A DNA stretch of 63,096 bases from Virgibacillus sp. MSJ-26 (GCF_018918075.1 NZ_JAHLPW010000019.1:1-63096); one strand, 5' to 3'. Counted from the first letter of the stretch, positions 10,105 through 19,883 are shown. The notes: generated by a model not told the origin, from the sequence alone. Numbers and translations are program-made.

Positions 10105-10470
10105 TAAAATAACGGATGCAATACATCTGTTATGCTGCGATAAGCATTATATAAATTAGTACTGCGGGAAGTGTGAAGGACGAGAGAAGGTTCTCGCATT
10201 TCCCAAAAGTCACAACGAAAGGCCATAGAAACACGGAGACTCGCAGGAAAAAACATTGAAATGTTTGAAATTAAACAATGGGTTGAGGAAGTCAGGTATT
10301 CCCATGGTGACAGACGTTTCATTCAATAGGTTATTGTTCAACAGTTAACGAAGATATACAATCGGACTATTGGAATTTGGTTATGGACATCGCCGTGTTG
10401 AGCAAGCAAGAGCTGACAGGTTAAATTGTAGGGCTAGTATCCTAAGTAAAATTAAATATAGTCCGGCCCG
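10105..10470. other. Gene-free stretch with decayed coding sequence
   Basis: No intact gene is seen. Short open pieces near 10260-10325 and 10345-10400 on the plus strand look like remnants of a broken gene, but no family can be named. Confidence 0.35.
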
Positions 10471-10806
10471 TTAATATTCATAAACTTTGTCTTTACATTC
10501 GTCTTTTTTATCTGGAAACCCATCTTCTGTGGAATAACTTCCTATTTTAAATTCTTCATCAAAACTAAGTGAAATAACCGCTTCATTATTTACCACGGCA
10601 TCAATAACCATACCACCCATCGTACTTTCATAGGGTTCTTCACTTTCAATTGCAGTTACTTCTTTGAAATTAGCGTTAATAAAGCTTTCGGCGACAGACT
10701 TTGCTTTATCAATCGTTTCTTCATCAAAATTATCTTTATTACTGTTCACAAAGCATCCTCCTAATAGTATAATAATGCTTAATATGAAAAGAGTTTTTAT
10801 TTTCAA
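10471..10806 (-). CDS. Small lipoprotein, DUF1433-like at best
   Basis: The best start is TTG at 10806, because GAGGTGA lies about six bases upstream of it; a longer frame to 10851 has no ribosome site. The product (111 residues) begins LKIKTLFILSI and has lipobox LLGGC, followed by a short acidic domain that ends on the motif PDKKDECKDKVYEY. That ending recalls small DUF1433-type lipoproteins found next to Bacillus polymorphic toxins, which is a weak assignment. Its surroundings also contain toxin-type debris. Confidence 0.55.
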   Translation of the reverse strand: MKIKTLFILSIIILLGGCFVNSNKDNFDEETIDKAKSVAESFINANFKEVTAIESEEPYESTMGGMVIDAVVNNEAVISLSFDEEFKIGSYSTEDGFPDKKDECKDKVYEY

Positions 10807-10866
10807 ACAAATCACCTCAATATTTATAATACAGAAAGAGGTAGTGACCAAGGGGAAAATGATTAG

Positions 10867-11850
10867 GAAGAATCAGTGATTGCTAGTGAAACTTATTCTC
10901 AGGGTAAGGATAGAATTTTAGTCACATCAAATGATCAAAGTAGATCCCAAGAGGCCTTGGAGAATGAGATGGAAATGGTTCAGGCATATCTTTTCCTAGG
11001 CACAAAAAGCCCTAATGGAACAGAAGTGGACGCTGATACACGAGCGAAAATGGAAATGTATTTAATGATGCTAAAAGACTATCATTCGAGTATCGCAGGT
11101 AGAGATGAAGTTATCATGGTCGGACAATTGGACTATAAACAAGATCATGACGGAATCTCTGGTCATTATCTCGAATATGTGGTTAAGTCGTATAAATATG
11201 ATGCTGGGGGTCTATTAAGTAAAGACGATTATCGTGAATTGAGATTTTATGATGATAGTCCAGGCTTCGATGAAGTACCTGCTCTTCATTATTCATCAGT
11301 GACGTATGCGACAGGAGAGCATGCATCTTCTAATATTTCTCATAGTGAGTTAAATAAATTGAAAAATGAAAATGCCTGGTATGACGCAAACTTCATAGCG
11401 ACAAGGGTTTTAGATAAAGTTATCTCCTCATTAGCTAAAAAAGCAGATGTCGTTGGTTTTGTTGAAATCGGCAAAGCAGCCGTTGGATATGAGAAAGCGG
11501 AAAATGAAAGAGAAATAGGTACTAAAGAGGCATTGAACGTAGCAGAGAGATTAAATTTGGAAATATCTATTAGTGAGAAAACTCCTGGTAAAGAAATAAA
11601 TATCCAACTCTATCCTCAAGAAGAAACGTTCAAAAAAGTAGAACGTTGAAAAGAACTTCATGCAGCTAATCCCAATATTGATTTCCCAGAAGATGCTGTT
11701 AATGAACATGATTGGTACAAAATGGGTGAAACATTATATAATCTGGAATTAGACTTGGAAGAACATAGTACTAAAATAATTAATTATATTTCAAGTGGAG
11801 ACAAAGACGGGGAAGATTCTATTGAGGATTTAGTTAAGGGGATAGAATAA
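10867..11850 (+). pseudogene. Broken gene with in-frame TGA at 11647
   Basis: The frame opens after a TAG at 10864 and reads 260 codons to TGA at 11647-11649. It then continues in the same frame for another 67 codons to TAA at 11848. The second part (KELHAANPNIDF onward) is coding-like, so the TGA is probably a nonsense mutation. No convincing RBS lies before the first possible start (GTG 10876), so the 5' end is also likely missing. The product is hydrophilic with helical segments and is not recognised. Its position beside small lipoproteins suggests a former secreted or type VII-related protein. Confidence 0.55.
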
Positions 11851-11888
11851 ATTATACACTGACGCCTCTTATAAGGAGTGTTTTAAGA

Positions 11889-12263
11889 ATGAAAAAAATA
11901 AAAAACTTGCTATTATTCTTGCTCCTTCTAATTTTAATAGGTTGCAGTACCAATGTGACTGAGGAAGATTTAGGCGGAGGAACTTGGGTTGGTACTGCGG
12001 GATACGAGGATGGAGAACCAGCAGGAGAGCCTAATTGCTTGTACTACATTATCGACGGACTTGAGTTTAAAGATGAAGATACCGTTTATTCTGAAGCCTA
12101 CGAAAAAGATTTTGAATATAAGTTAGCTGATGATGAAATTACATTTATGGATGAAAATCATCATGATAGTTATTATATTGATTGGATAGATGATAATAAA
12201 ATCGGTTTAACGGGTGGAAGTGACATGCAGAAGAATGAATCATGCTTTTTGGAGCGGAAGTGA
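11889..12263 (+). CDS. Small acidic lipoprotein, unknown function
   Basis: 124 residues; RBS AAGGAGTG precedes the ATG. The signal peptide ends in lipobox LIGC, giving lipidation at Cys19. The mature part is short, acidic and beta-strand-like (YYIDWIDDNKIGLTGG), resembling a small lipocalin-like or copper-resistance-type barrel, though no family is certain. It starts 38 bases after the broken gene at 10867-11850 and may once have been its partner. It is followed by a terminator shared with the convergent nuclease gene. Confidence 0.6.
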   Translation: MKKIKNLLLFLLLLILIGCSTNVTEEDLGGGTWVGTAGYEDGEPAGEPNCLYYIIDGLEFKDEDTVYSEAYEKDFEYKLADDEITFMDENHHDSYYIDWIDDNKIGLTGGSDMQKNESCFLERK

Positions 12264-12367
12264 TGAAGTTTCGGGGAAGCTCCCAACTACGGGATGATTT
12301 ACGGTTTAATTAATCGTTTATATACATAAACACACAATTTTTTTACAAGTATATTTATTATAAATAT

Positions 12368-12405
12368 ATAAAAAGGGAGAGACCAATAGATCTCTCCCTT
12401 TATTT
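12368..12405. terminator. Bidirectional terminator
   Basis: AAAGGGAGAGA (12372-12382) pairs perfectly with TCTCTCCCTTT (12391-12401), with T-runs on both strands. It separates the convergent lipoprotein (+) and nuclease (-) genes. Confidence 0.85.
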
Positions 12406-12481
12406 GTGTACAATGCCAATTTGACTCTCTATGACTATTAAATAATTAATTGTAATTTTTTTGCTGAAACTCGTATCCAAA

Positions 12482-14119
12482 TTATGATACTAATGAAGAC
12501 TCTTTTATAGCCAGAGTTTGATTATATTCTTGGGCCAACATTGTTGTGACAAACTCCACAGTAGGATCTATATCTTCAACTCGCTCTTTTAAGTCTTCTA
12601 TTGTTGTATAGAAAAATTCTTTTCGGTAATTCACTTTGTTTACTCTTTGCTCGTTCAGTAGCTTATGAAGCTTGTTTTCTAATCCAACAGCGTCATCGCT
12701 AAATATCATAGCATGAACATCGAATTTAAATGGGACGGAGGCACTGCCTAATTCATCTACTCTATCTTGTGGGTTTACTCTTCTGGTCATACCTATTTTA
12801 AACATTTGTTCTCCAAAGGATCCTTTATTTGAAATAATGTAAACATACCCAGCTTTACCAAGTGTTAGGCTGGCAATTTCTTCTTTTTTATCATCGATTT
12901 CTTTAACTTGAATTTGAAGTTCAGCCAACCTATCTTGTAGTTGTTTAATTCTTTCGCTATCAGTTTCTTGCTCTAATAGGTTTTTGTGTCGCTCCATCTC
13001 TACGTTGAATTTTCGTTCCTCAACATCAAGCTTTTTCTTTTCTTCAGCAAGCTTTTTTTTCTCTTCGGCTTCTTGTCTCATTTGTTCTTTAATCATTTTT
13101 TGTTCTTCTTTTTCTTGTTCACGATAGACATAATATTTATATTCAATTTGAATAAGTTCTTTATAAAGAGGTTCTATTTCTGTTAAAAATTTAGTGATTG
13201 TTGGTAAAATAGCCTTATTACCAGTTGCACATATAGAGAGGTATTTCGTAATTATGTTATTAACAGCCTCTTCGGATTCATCTAATTTGTTGTACTTTAA
13301 TTGCAGTAATAGAATTTGTACTTCAGCTTGAAGCCCTATTATCATTAAGTTATAAATGGTTTTATTTGCTTTAGTTGTATATCGGTCTTCATATTTGCGT
13401 AGAAGATTTTTGATTTCCCTTTTTGTTGCGTTTGAGAGCTTTCTTAATTCTTTTGAGTGATCGGAATGTAAATGTAGACGAATAATCGTACCAAGTAAAG
13501 TGTCTTCATCTAATTCTTTTTCAAGCTCTTCAAGTTGATTGTTTACGTCGTCAAAATTAATCGTGTGAGGGAATCTACTACTAAAATTCTTAAGACCTGT
13601 CACCTCAGCTTTAAATTTTCTCGCCTGATTTGTATAGCGATTCACTTCTTTGGTTAATTTAGAATGTTCTTCCGATAGGGTCTCAATTTCAGTTTGATAA
13701 TCCATCGTTTTTTTTAAAACTTCAGTCAAACTTTGATTGGCTTCTTCAACGATACGCTCCGCTTCTATCTTTGCTTTATCTAGAAGCCCCTCTCGTTCCT
13801 GTTCTACCTCTTTTTCAAATCCGACTCGTAAGTCTGCAATAAATTTGTCTTGCCCATTAATAATATGTTTGTTTTCTTTGATTTGAGTCTCAAGGTGTAT
13901 ATTATTTTCATTAAGCTTTTGCAATTCTTCTTCTTTTTCACGAATTGGTTTGTTATATAGTTCATCTTGTTGCAAAGTTTCATAAAAAGATTTACGATTT
14001 ATCATTTGGAAAATGAGTAGAATAATAGCAATGATGCCAGGTATAATAAAAAAGCTGAACATACCTAATGTTAAAATGAAGGGTGAGGAATACCACCACT
14101 TATCGCGATATTTTTTCAT
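12482..14119 (-). CDS. Membrane-anchored DUF4041 / GIY-YIG (T5orf172-type) nuclease, SNIPE-like defence protein
   Basis: 545 residues. RBS AAGGAG precedes the ATG. One or two hydrophobic segments (about residues 12-40) anchor it. A long coiled coil (about 45-180) leads into a helical DUF4041-like region (about 170-340), a second charged coiled coil (about 330-420), and a C-terminal GIY-YIG domain of T5orf172/Mug113 type (about 424-515). Its motifs are visible: YVYIIS for GIY, KIGMTRR for YIG, and a conserved Glu in GLENKLH. This order (membrane segment, DUF4041, GIY-YIG) matches the described SNIPE proteins, which cut phage DNA as it enters. Activity here is inferred. The gene stands alone between a terminator and the GH89 promoter region. 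Confidence 0.75.
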   Translation of the reverse strand: MKKYRDKWWYSSPFILTLGMFSFFIIPGIIAIILLIFQMINRKSFYETLQQDELYNKPIREKEEELQKLNENNIHLETQIKENKHIINGQDKFIADLRVGFEKEVEQEREGLLDKAKIEAERIVEEANQSLTEVLKKTMDYQTEIETLSEEHSKLTKEVNRYTNQARKFKAEVTGLKNFSSRFPHTINFDDVNNQLEELEKELDEDTLLGTIIRLHLHSDHSKELRKLSNATKREIKNLLRKYEDRYTTKANKTIYNLMIIGLQAEVQILLLQLKYNKLDESEEAVNNIITKYLSICATGNKAILPTITKFLTEIEPLYKELIQIEYKYYVYREQEKEEQKMIKEQMRQEAEEKKKLAEEKKKLDVEERKFNVEMERHKNLLEQETDSERIKQLQDRLAELQIQVKEIDDKKEEIASLTLGKAGYVYIISNKGSFGEQMFKIGMTRRVNPQDRVDELGSASVPFKFDVHAMIFSDDAVGLENKLHKLLNEQRVNKVNYRKEFFYTTIEDLKERVEDIDPTVEFVTTMLAQEYNQTLAIKESSLVS

Positions 14120-14597
14120 GTCACAATTCTCCTTTTCGAGACTAAATAACTAGTCCTTTTAACCTAATTATACCAAGTGTATTTAATAAATAGTAGCTTT
14201 TTCAAAAAAAGAAGGAATTTTTGTTAAAAGGGGCCACCGAGTCGTGATTGGCAACGGGTTTAGCCGTCACTATTTACTGAATGAGCACTTATTGTCATTC
14301 GATCTACATAATAAATTTGGTGTACTTTATAACAATTTTTAAAGTCCCTATGTTAGATCTCTTTTACATAACTTATCTACTAGAACAGTCCTATTCCTTC
14401 CCTATTAATCAAAGGATTAAAGTCGTAGTTCTTTCTAGTCATTTTCTCAAAAATGACAATTTTCGAAAGCTATCTATTGAGAAAGCGCTTTAACTATATT
14501 ATGTTGAGTTACAAACACCACGATAAAATCTAGCGACTACAAGGGAGGTATAAAAAGTAGATTTAAATTAACTATACATTGGAAAGGAGAAGATTCT
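14120..14597. other. Divergent intergenic region between the nuclease and GH89 genes
   Basis: Contains the nuclease upstream region and the GH89 promoter-operator (14477-14505). A possible 70-codon frame at 14281-14493 overlaps that promoter, has no ribosome site and is not accepted. Confidence 0.5.
14477..14505 (+). promoter_or_regulatory. GH89 promoter with AAAGCGCTTT operator in the spacer
   Basis: TTGAGA (14477-14482), a 17-base spacer and TATGTT (14500-14505). The palindrome AAAGCGCTTT lies at 14482-14491. The 13 bases GAAAGCGCTTTAA are identical to those at 5119-5131, and the spacing to the -35 is the same. A CcpA or LacI-family protein bound here would block RNA polymerase. Confidence 0.6.
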
Positions 14598-17500
14598 GTG
14601 AAAGAATCTAACATACTAGTTAGAACCATAGGAATAATTTCTGTACTTCTGCTCATTGGTATGATGCCAATATTCTCTGATGCTAAAGCTTTCAATTATA
14701 GTCAATCAGAAAGCGACAATCAAACAGAAACATTACCGTCTCAAGACGATACCAAATCAGCGGAAGTATGCGTTAAAGGGGACGAAGACTCTGGAGTAAA
14801 CTATGAAAAGTCGTCTAATGACTCTTCCGTCAATTTACAAGAAGCATACGATTTGATAGAAAGATGGTTATCTTGCGAACAGGTGAATCAATTCGAGTTT
14901 AAAGTTTTGGATGAGTCAGAGTATGATCAAGAAACGTTTAAAATTAGCACAGGTGATGATGACCATATCGTCATTGAGGCTACAAGCACAAGCGCATTGT
15001 TGATGGGCTGGAATTGGTATATGAAATATGAAGCTGATTCTAATATTTCTTTTAACGGTAAGAACGTAAACTTATCTGAAGAGTTGCCGTTGCCAGAGGA
15101 GGAAATAGTACGTCAAGCGAACGTAGAAAATCGATTTGCGTTAAATGACACCGATGAAGGATACACTGACCCTTATGCTGATTGGGAGGAATGGCAGCGG
15201 AAGATAGATATTCTAGCAATTCATGGTATTAATGAAGTACTTGTCTATCCTGGGCAAGAAGCCGTCTATCAAAAAACTTTTGAAGAATTTGGTTATTCCA
15301 AATCGGAATTGCGTGAATGGATTCCGGGCCCAGCTCATCAGCCTTGGTGGCTTATGCAAAATCTTAGCACATTTCCTCGTGTCATGCCTCAAGAGGTTAT
15401 TGACAAGCGGGCTGAATTAGGTGAAAAAATTAGTGATAGATTGAGGGACCTGGGTATGACACCTGTTTTCCCCGGTTATTATGGAATGGTACCTTTTAAA
15501 TTTGAGGAAAGAAATCCAGATGCCGAGATAGTCTCTCAAGGCACATATCATACGTTTCAACAGCCTGATTGGTTGGATACAACAAACGAATTATATTCGG
15601 AAATTGCCGCTACATTTTATGAGCACCAGAGTGACCTGTTCGGGGACACTGATATGTTCAAAATGGATTTATTCCATGAAGGTGGTAAGGAAGGTGGCGT
15701 AGACGTAGGGGAAGCTTCAATAGCTGTACAGGAAGCTTTAAATACGGCTCACCCAGATGCGATTTGGGTTCTTCTAGGCTGGCACTCCAATCCGCGAATA
15801 GAAACTCTTGAGGCGGTAGATAAAGAAAAAGTACTTGTATTAGATGGGATTTCCGATAGAGATACCGCCAAAAACAGAGAAGAAGATTGGAATCAGACTC
15901 CATATGCGTTTGGAACGATATGGAACTTTGGCGGCCATACGAACATGGCAGCAAATCTTACCGTGTGGAATGAAAAATTTTATGAATGGTTAAACAAGGA
16001 AGACAGTGCGCTTTCAGGAACTGCCTTATTGCCTGAAGCGATTAATAATAATCCTTATGCTGTGGAATTTTTTACTGAACTAGCGTGGCATGAAGAATCG
16101 TTGGATTTGGATGAATGGACGGCGGATTATGTGAAAGCTCGATATGGAGCCTCGGATTCTCATGCGATTCAGGCTTGGCAAACGATACAAGATACGCTTT
16201 ATAACTTGCCCGGCAATAACTCTAGCGAATACGCAACTGAATTGTATAGTTTAGAACCTGATATAGATGCATTGAACGAAAGTAGCTATTTCCAAAAAGA
16301 CTTGCATTATAGTAAGGCCAAGTTTGAACAGGCGTTGGCGGATTTACTCGCTGTGGATCCCGAACTACAGGACAGTAGTGCTTACCAATATGATCTTATG
16401 GATGTAACTAGGCAGGTTCTGGCCAACAGGGGACGCATTTTACTTCCTGAAATTGAGGAAGCTTATCATGAAAGGGATAAAGAATTATTTGAGGAGTTGA
16501 GTGATCGATTTCTTCACTATATCGACCTTACTGATCAGGTGACGGCTACTAATTATCATAGTATGCTAGGACCATGGTTGAATAAGGCTGAAAATTGGGC
16601 AACGAGTGAAGGAGGGATTGAGCAATTGAAATACGATGCAAAGTCTCTCATTACAATATGGACGCCTCAAAACAGTCTTAATGACTATGCACGTCGTCAA
16701 TTGTCAGGACTTACCGGCGATTATTACTATTCAAGATGGGAGTCTTATTTTAATACGCTTGACGCTGCATTAAAAACGAAGACGGCACCAAAGTCTATTG
16801 ATTGGTATGAATTTGGAGAAGATTGGGTAAATCAATCTGGTGATTTCCCAATAGAGCCAGAAGGAAATATTGTTGACATCGCTAATGATGTATACAATGA
16901 GCTTGCGATTCAGTCAATAGGTGAACTGGAAGTGACCAGCAATCAAAAAGTATTCAACAAAGATAACAAAAAGGCAACAATCAAGGGTTCATTTACCAAT
17001 AAAAGTGGATTAAGTGAAGCGCAAGATGTTGAACTTATATTGGATGTCCCGGATGGTTTTACAGTGAAACCCAAGACGGAGACAACAAGAGAGCATGTTG
17101 GAGCAGGTGAGGAATTCAGTGTTGAATGGGAAGTGACCACTTCTGAAATTCCAAGCGAAGAAGCAACACAAATCTTCACTGTTAATACAAATTATGAAAG
17201 CAATGGTGAGACCCAAACACTATCTGAAGATGTAATAGAACTTGTAGAAAATGAGGTGAAATCTCCATTTAAGATGGTATCATTTAATGAGTCAACGTTT
17301 TCTCAATCTGAATCAGGTGATGAGTTAGCCATTTACGGTGGCGGTGAGGATTGGTGGAAATCGACGGATGAATATGGTGCCATTTATAAAGAGGGTGGTT
17401 TTGAATCTTTTGATACGGCAACAGCAAAGGTTGATCATCAAGATGAGACGTGGGGATATGCACGCGCTGGACTTGTCGCACGTAATGACCTCACAAGTGA

Positions 17501-18953
17501 ATCAGCTGGCTATATCAATCTTTCTGTTACACCAGAAAATGGGTGTGTGCTTTCTTGGGACAGTAATGGGGACGGAAAACTTAACGAAAGTAAGGAAGCA
17601 AGCGGCTTTTCTGCTCCTACTTATGTAAAGTTATCACGAGATGGATCCACTTTCACAGGTTCGTGCAGTAAAGATGGGGAAACATGGACAGAGGTTGGGA
17701 CAGTAGAGGTTGCTGACGTTAACTCGACCCAGGATATTGGTTTGGCTATGTCAGCAGCAAATAGGCATTCCGAGGAAATGGGTATTGTTAATTTCAGTGA
17801 ATTTGAAGTAGAACCACAAATATTTTCATTGGATTTACCACACAAAAAAATACCTAATGGAATTCCAGTGAATATTAACGCCGTTTTTGAAAATGTATTG
17901 GACGAACCGATAGAAAATATGGATGCTTCATTAGACGTACCGGGTGATTGGGAAGTAGAGAAAGTCACATCAGAAAAGTCAGAAGTTGCTCCCGGAGAAA
18001 AAGCGGAAATGTCATGGAAAGTGATTGCACCTGATGATGCTGAATTTAGTCGGTATAATGTAGGAGCTTCAGCGAATTTTGAAGTGGATGGAGAAATACA
18101 GGATGCTGAAGATGCTATACCGATAGAATTGGTCTCTCCAACAAACAAATTAGATGAATCTTTCAATAATGTTGGAATCACAGATGAAGATAATCCAGAT
18201 TCAGGCAATCTTGATGGGAAAATGAGCTTTTCGGCGCAGTCGCTTGCTGAAAAAGGATTTACTCCAGGTGCCACTGTGACACATGATGGAATGGCTTTTG
18301 AATGGCCAGATGTTGCGGCTGGAGACCTTGATAATGTTGCCGGGCAGGCGGCAATCCGAAAAGATGTAAAAGGAGACAAGCTTTCCTTTATTGGTACAGC
18401 TGTTGGAGCAAGCTCTTCAGATCAAAAAGGTACAGGATCTATTATTTATTCGGATGGGTCTGTAGAAGAATACACTATTAAATTCGCTAACTATTATGCT
18501 GGACATAATCCGTCAAAAAACAGCGTGGTAGCAGTTGATGGACGAAACAGGCCATCTGGTCCAGTAAATGCCGAATTCAAATACCAATTCCTTTACGATA
18601 CCGTGTCATTGGATCCGGATAAGAAGGTTGCGGCCGTTATTTTGCCGGAAAAATCCAGTTTGCATGTATTTAGTATGACAATGACCAAACTCAGCTCAGC
18701 CGATTTGAAAAAACAGGTTCAATATTTACGAGAACGAGAAGAAATTAATGACGATGAAACGACAAATGCATTAAATCTCCATTTAACAGCTGTAGAACAC
18801 TATGAAAAATCAAAAGCAGGAGAAAAAGTGATTAAACACATGAAAGGCTTTAAAAAGTTACTTGAACATCAAAAACATGAAGATTTAATTTCAGAGGAAG
18901 CCTTTAATAAGCTAAGCATAGATGCAGATTATTTAATAGAAAAGTGGCAATAA
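14598..18953 (+). CDS. Secreted GH89 alpha-N-acetylglucosaminidase with C-terminal FIMAH-like domain
   Basis: 1,451 residues starting at GTG, eight bases after AAAGGAGA. After a signal peptide (1-30) come the NAGLU N-terminal domain (about 75-170), the TIM barrel (about 175-500) and the helical C-terminal NAGLU domain (about 505-760). Conserved GH89 features are WQRKIDILAIHGIN, the GQEAVY loop, LGMTPVFPGYYG, Glu361 in DLFHEGG and Glu480 in LLPEAI, the two positions expected for the acid and nucleophile. Then follow a NEW3-like beta domain, a laminin-G-like module (about 895-1070), another NEW3-like module, a galactose-binding-like domain (about 1190-1365) and the FIMAH-like end (1370-1451). 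GH89 enzymes remove terminal alpha-GlcNAc from heparan sulfate or alpha-1,4-GlcNAc-capped mucins. Confidence 0.92.
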   Translation: MKESNILVRTIGIISVLLLIGMMPIFSDAKAFNYSQSESDNQTETLPSQDDTKSAEVCVKGDEDSGVNYEKSSNDSSVNLQEAYDLIERWLSCEQVNQFEFKVLDESEYDQETFKISTGDDDHIVIEATSTSALLMGWNWYMKYEADSNISFNGKNVNLSEELPLPEEEIVRQANVENRFALNDTDEGYTDPYADWEEWQRKIDILAIHGINEVLVYPGQEAVYQKTFEEFGYSKSELREWIPGPAHQPWWLMQNLSTFPRVMPQEVIDKRAELGEKISDRLRDLGMTPVFPGYYGMVPFKFEERNPDAEIVSQGTYHTFQQPDWLDTTNELYSEIAATFYEHQSDLFGDTDMFKMDLFHEGGKEGGVDVGEASIAVQEALNTAHPDAIWVLLGWHSNPRIETLEAVDKEKVLVLDGISDRDTAKNREEDWNQTPYAFGTIWNFGGHTNMAANLTVWNEKFYEWLNKEDSALSGTALLPEAINNNPYAVEFFTELAWHEESLDLDEWTADYVKARYGASDSHAIQAWQTIQDTLYNLPGNNSSEYATELYSLEPDIDALNESSYFQKDLHYSKAKFEQALADLLAVDPELQDSSAYQYDLMDVTRQVLANRGRILLPEIEEAYHERDKELFEELSDRFLHYIDLTDQVTATNYHSMLGPWLNKAENWATSEGGIEQLKYDAKSLITIWTPQNSLNDYARRQLSGLTGDYYYSRWESYFNTLDAALKTKTAPKSIDWYEFGEDWVNQSGDFPIEPEGNIVDIANDVYNELAIQSIGELEVTSNQKVFNKDNKKATIKGSFTNKSGLSEAQDVELILDVPDGFTVKPKTETTREHVGAGEEFSVEWEVTTSEIPSEEATQIFTVNTNYESNGETQTLSEDVIELVENEVKSPFKMVSFNESTFSQSESGDELAIYGGGEDWWKSTDEYGAIYKEGGFESFDTATAKVDHQDETWGYARAGLVARNDLTSESAGYINLSVTPENGCVLSWDSNGDGKLNESKEASGFSAPTYVKLSRDGSTFTGSCSKDGETWTEVGTVEVADVNSTQDIGLAMSAANRHSEEMGIVNFSEFEVEPQIFSLDLPHKKIPNGIPVNINAVFENVLDEPIENMDASLDVPGDWEVEKVTSEKSEVAPGEKAEMSWKVIAPDDAEFSRYNVGASANFEVDGEIQDAEDAIPIELVSPTNKLDESFNNVGITDEDNPDSGNLDGKMSFSAQSLAEKGFTPGATVTHDGMAFEWPDVAAGDLDNVAGQAAIRKDVKGDKLSFIGTAVGASSSDQKGTGSIIYSDGSVEEYTIKFANYYAGHNPSKNSVVAVDGRNRPSGPVNAEFKYQFLYDTVSLDPDKKVAAVILPEKSSLHVFSMTMTKLSSADLKKQVQYLREREEINDDETTNALNLHLTAVEHYEKSKAGEKVIKHMKGFKKLLEHQKHEDLISEEAFNKLSIDADYLIEKWQ

Positions 18954-19058
18954 AAAATTCGTTTAACGGCATTAGTTCATGGTTTCCCGAGTCTCCCCAA
19001 ACCGGGGAATTAGGAGGATTTCAATCTTAATTACAATTAAAGAAATGAACATATGTAA

Positions 19059-19100
19059 GTTCGCGAAGCTGTTCAAGCAACAACAGCACCATGCAAATAA
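19059..19100 (+). pseudogene. Remnant of the 3' end of a second lacD-type gene
   Basis: Fourteen codons read VREAVQATTAPCK-stop, against VREAVQETASPWK-stop at 232-273. The nucleotide match is strong, including the bases after the stop. A stop codon lies immediately upstream in this frame, so only the tip survives. A terminator-like hairpin in similar context follows both copies. Confidence 0.7.
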
Positions 19101-19155
19101 CAAATGTGGATAACTCTAAAAGCCATTCTATCTTTCTAATTATTTTCAACTCAAG

Positions 19156-19190
19156 CGGACCGCATCCATGAGGGGGTGTGGTTCGTTTTT
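19156..19190 (+). terminator. Terminator after the lacD remnant / GH89
   Basis: CGGACCGCATCC (19156-19167) pairs with GGGTGTGGTTCG (19174-19185) through several G-U pairs, followed by TTTTT. Position and context resemble the terminator at 372-405. Confidence 0.6.
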
Positions 19191-19883
19191 ATGTGTTTGG
19201 AATTGACGCATATTAATGGCTGTCAGGTTTGGGCGGTGTGGTCAATAGGCTGTAAGCCATACGTGAGTGTGATTGGATGAAAGGATAACGATGGATAAAG
19301 TACTAGATTAGCCTTCCCACAGTTTCGCAAGAGGATAGATTGACTTTGCTTTGTATGACTGTCAAACTACTATTAATACGTTGGTTATTATCCATTTTAA
19401 CCAATGCCCTTTAATGACCTTATTATATACAAAATTATATCCTCGATATCTAGACATTGCTTTATATCATCTGCTGGTATTTTGAAAATTCCATTCGATC
19501 ATAGTAGTAAGAAACAGACAGTAATGAGTAAAGGCAAGACCGTGTATAACTACATTGCCTCGCTTTTTTGCACTTTATTGAATACTGCTTTTTAAATTAG
19601 ATCAATTGTCACTGTCATCTGATTCATCATCACAGACCATCAAGAATATTACCAGATATCGTTGGTCAGGAAATATATGTTACTCATGCCAGGATTATAT
19701 TGTTCGTCTGCATAGTCCCATAAATAAATTTGGTCAGTCATAATTGTGTGCGATTGTTCCTGGGAAAAACTTGAATACCGTTTGCACTATCACCTATTCC
19801 ATTGGACACATTCATGGAAGCATTCATATTAGCCGAATATTGTACTGCTTTTTTCATCAAGGATTTGTTTGGTCTATAACATA

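Larger units (their letters stand above)
18954..19883. other. Gene-free stretch with lacD remnant and decayed sequence
   Basis: Holds the lacD 3' tip (19059-19100), a terminator (19156-19190) and a weak hairpin with T-run near 19532-19566. Bases 19580-19880 have no supported gene and may be decayed toxin-island sequence. Confidence 0.5.

Noticed and set aside
14281..14493. A 70-codon plus-strand frame upstream of GH89.
   Set aside because: It runs through the GH89 promoter and operator, has no ribosome site and no family resemblance.
17621..18379. A 252-codon minus-strand frame inside GH89.
   Set aside because: Serine- and proline-rich antisense shadow of a clearly conserved gene.
19532..19570. 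A hairpin with T-run considered as a terminator.
   Set aside because: The stem is only six pairs with a 17-base loop, too weak to list as a feature.
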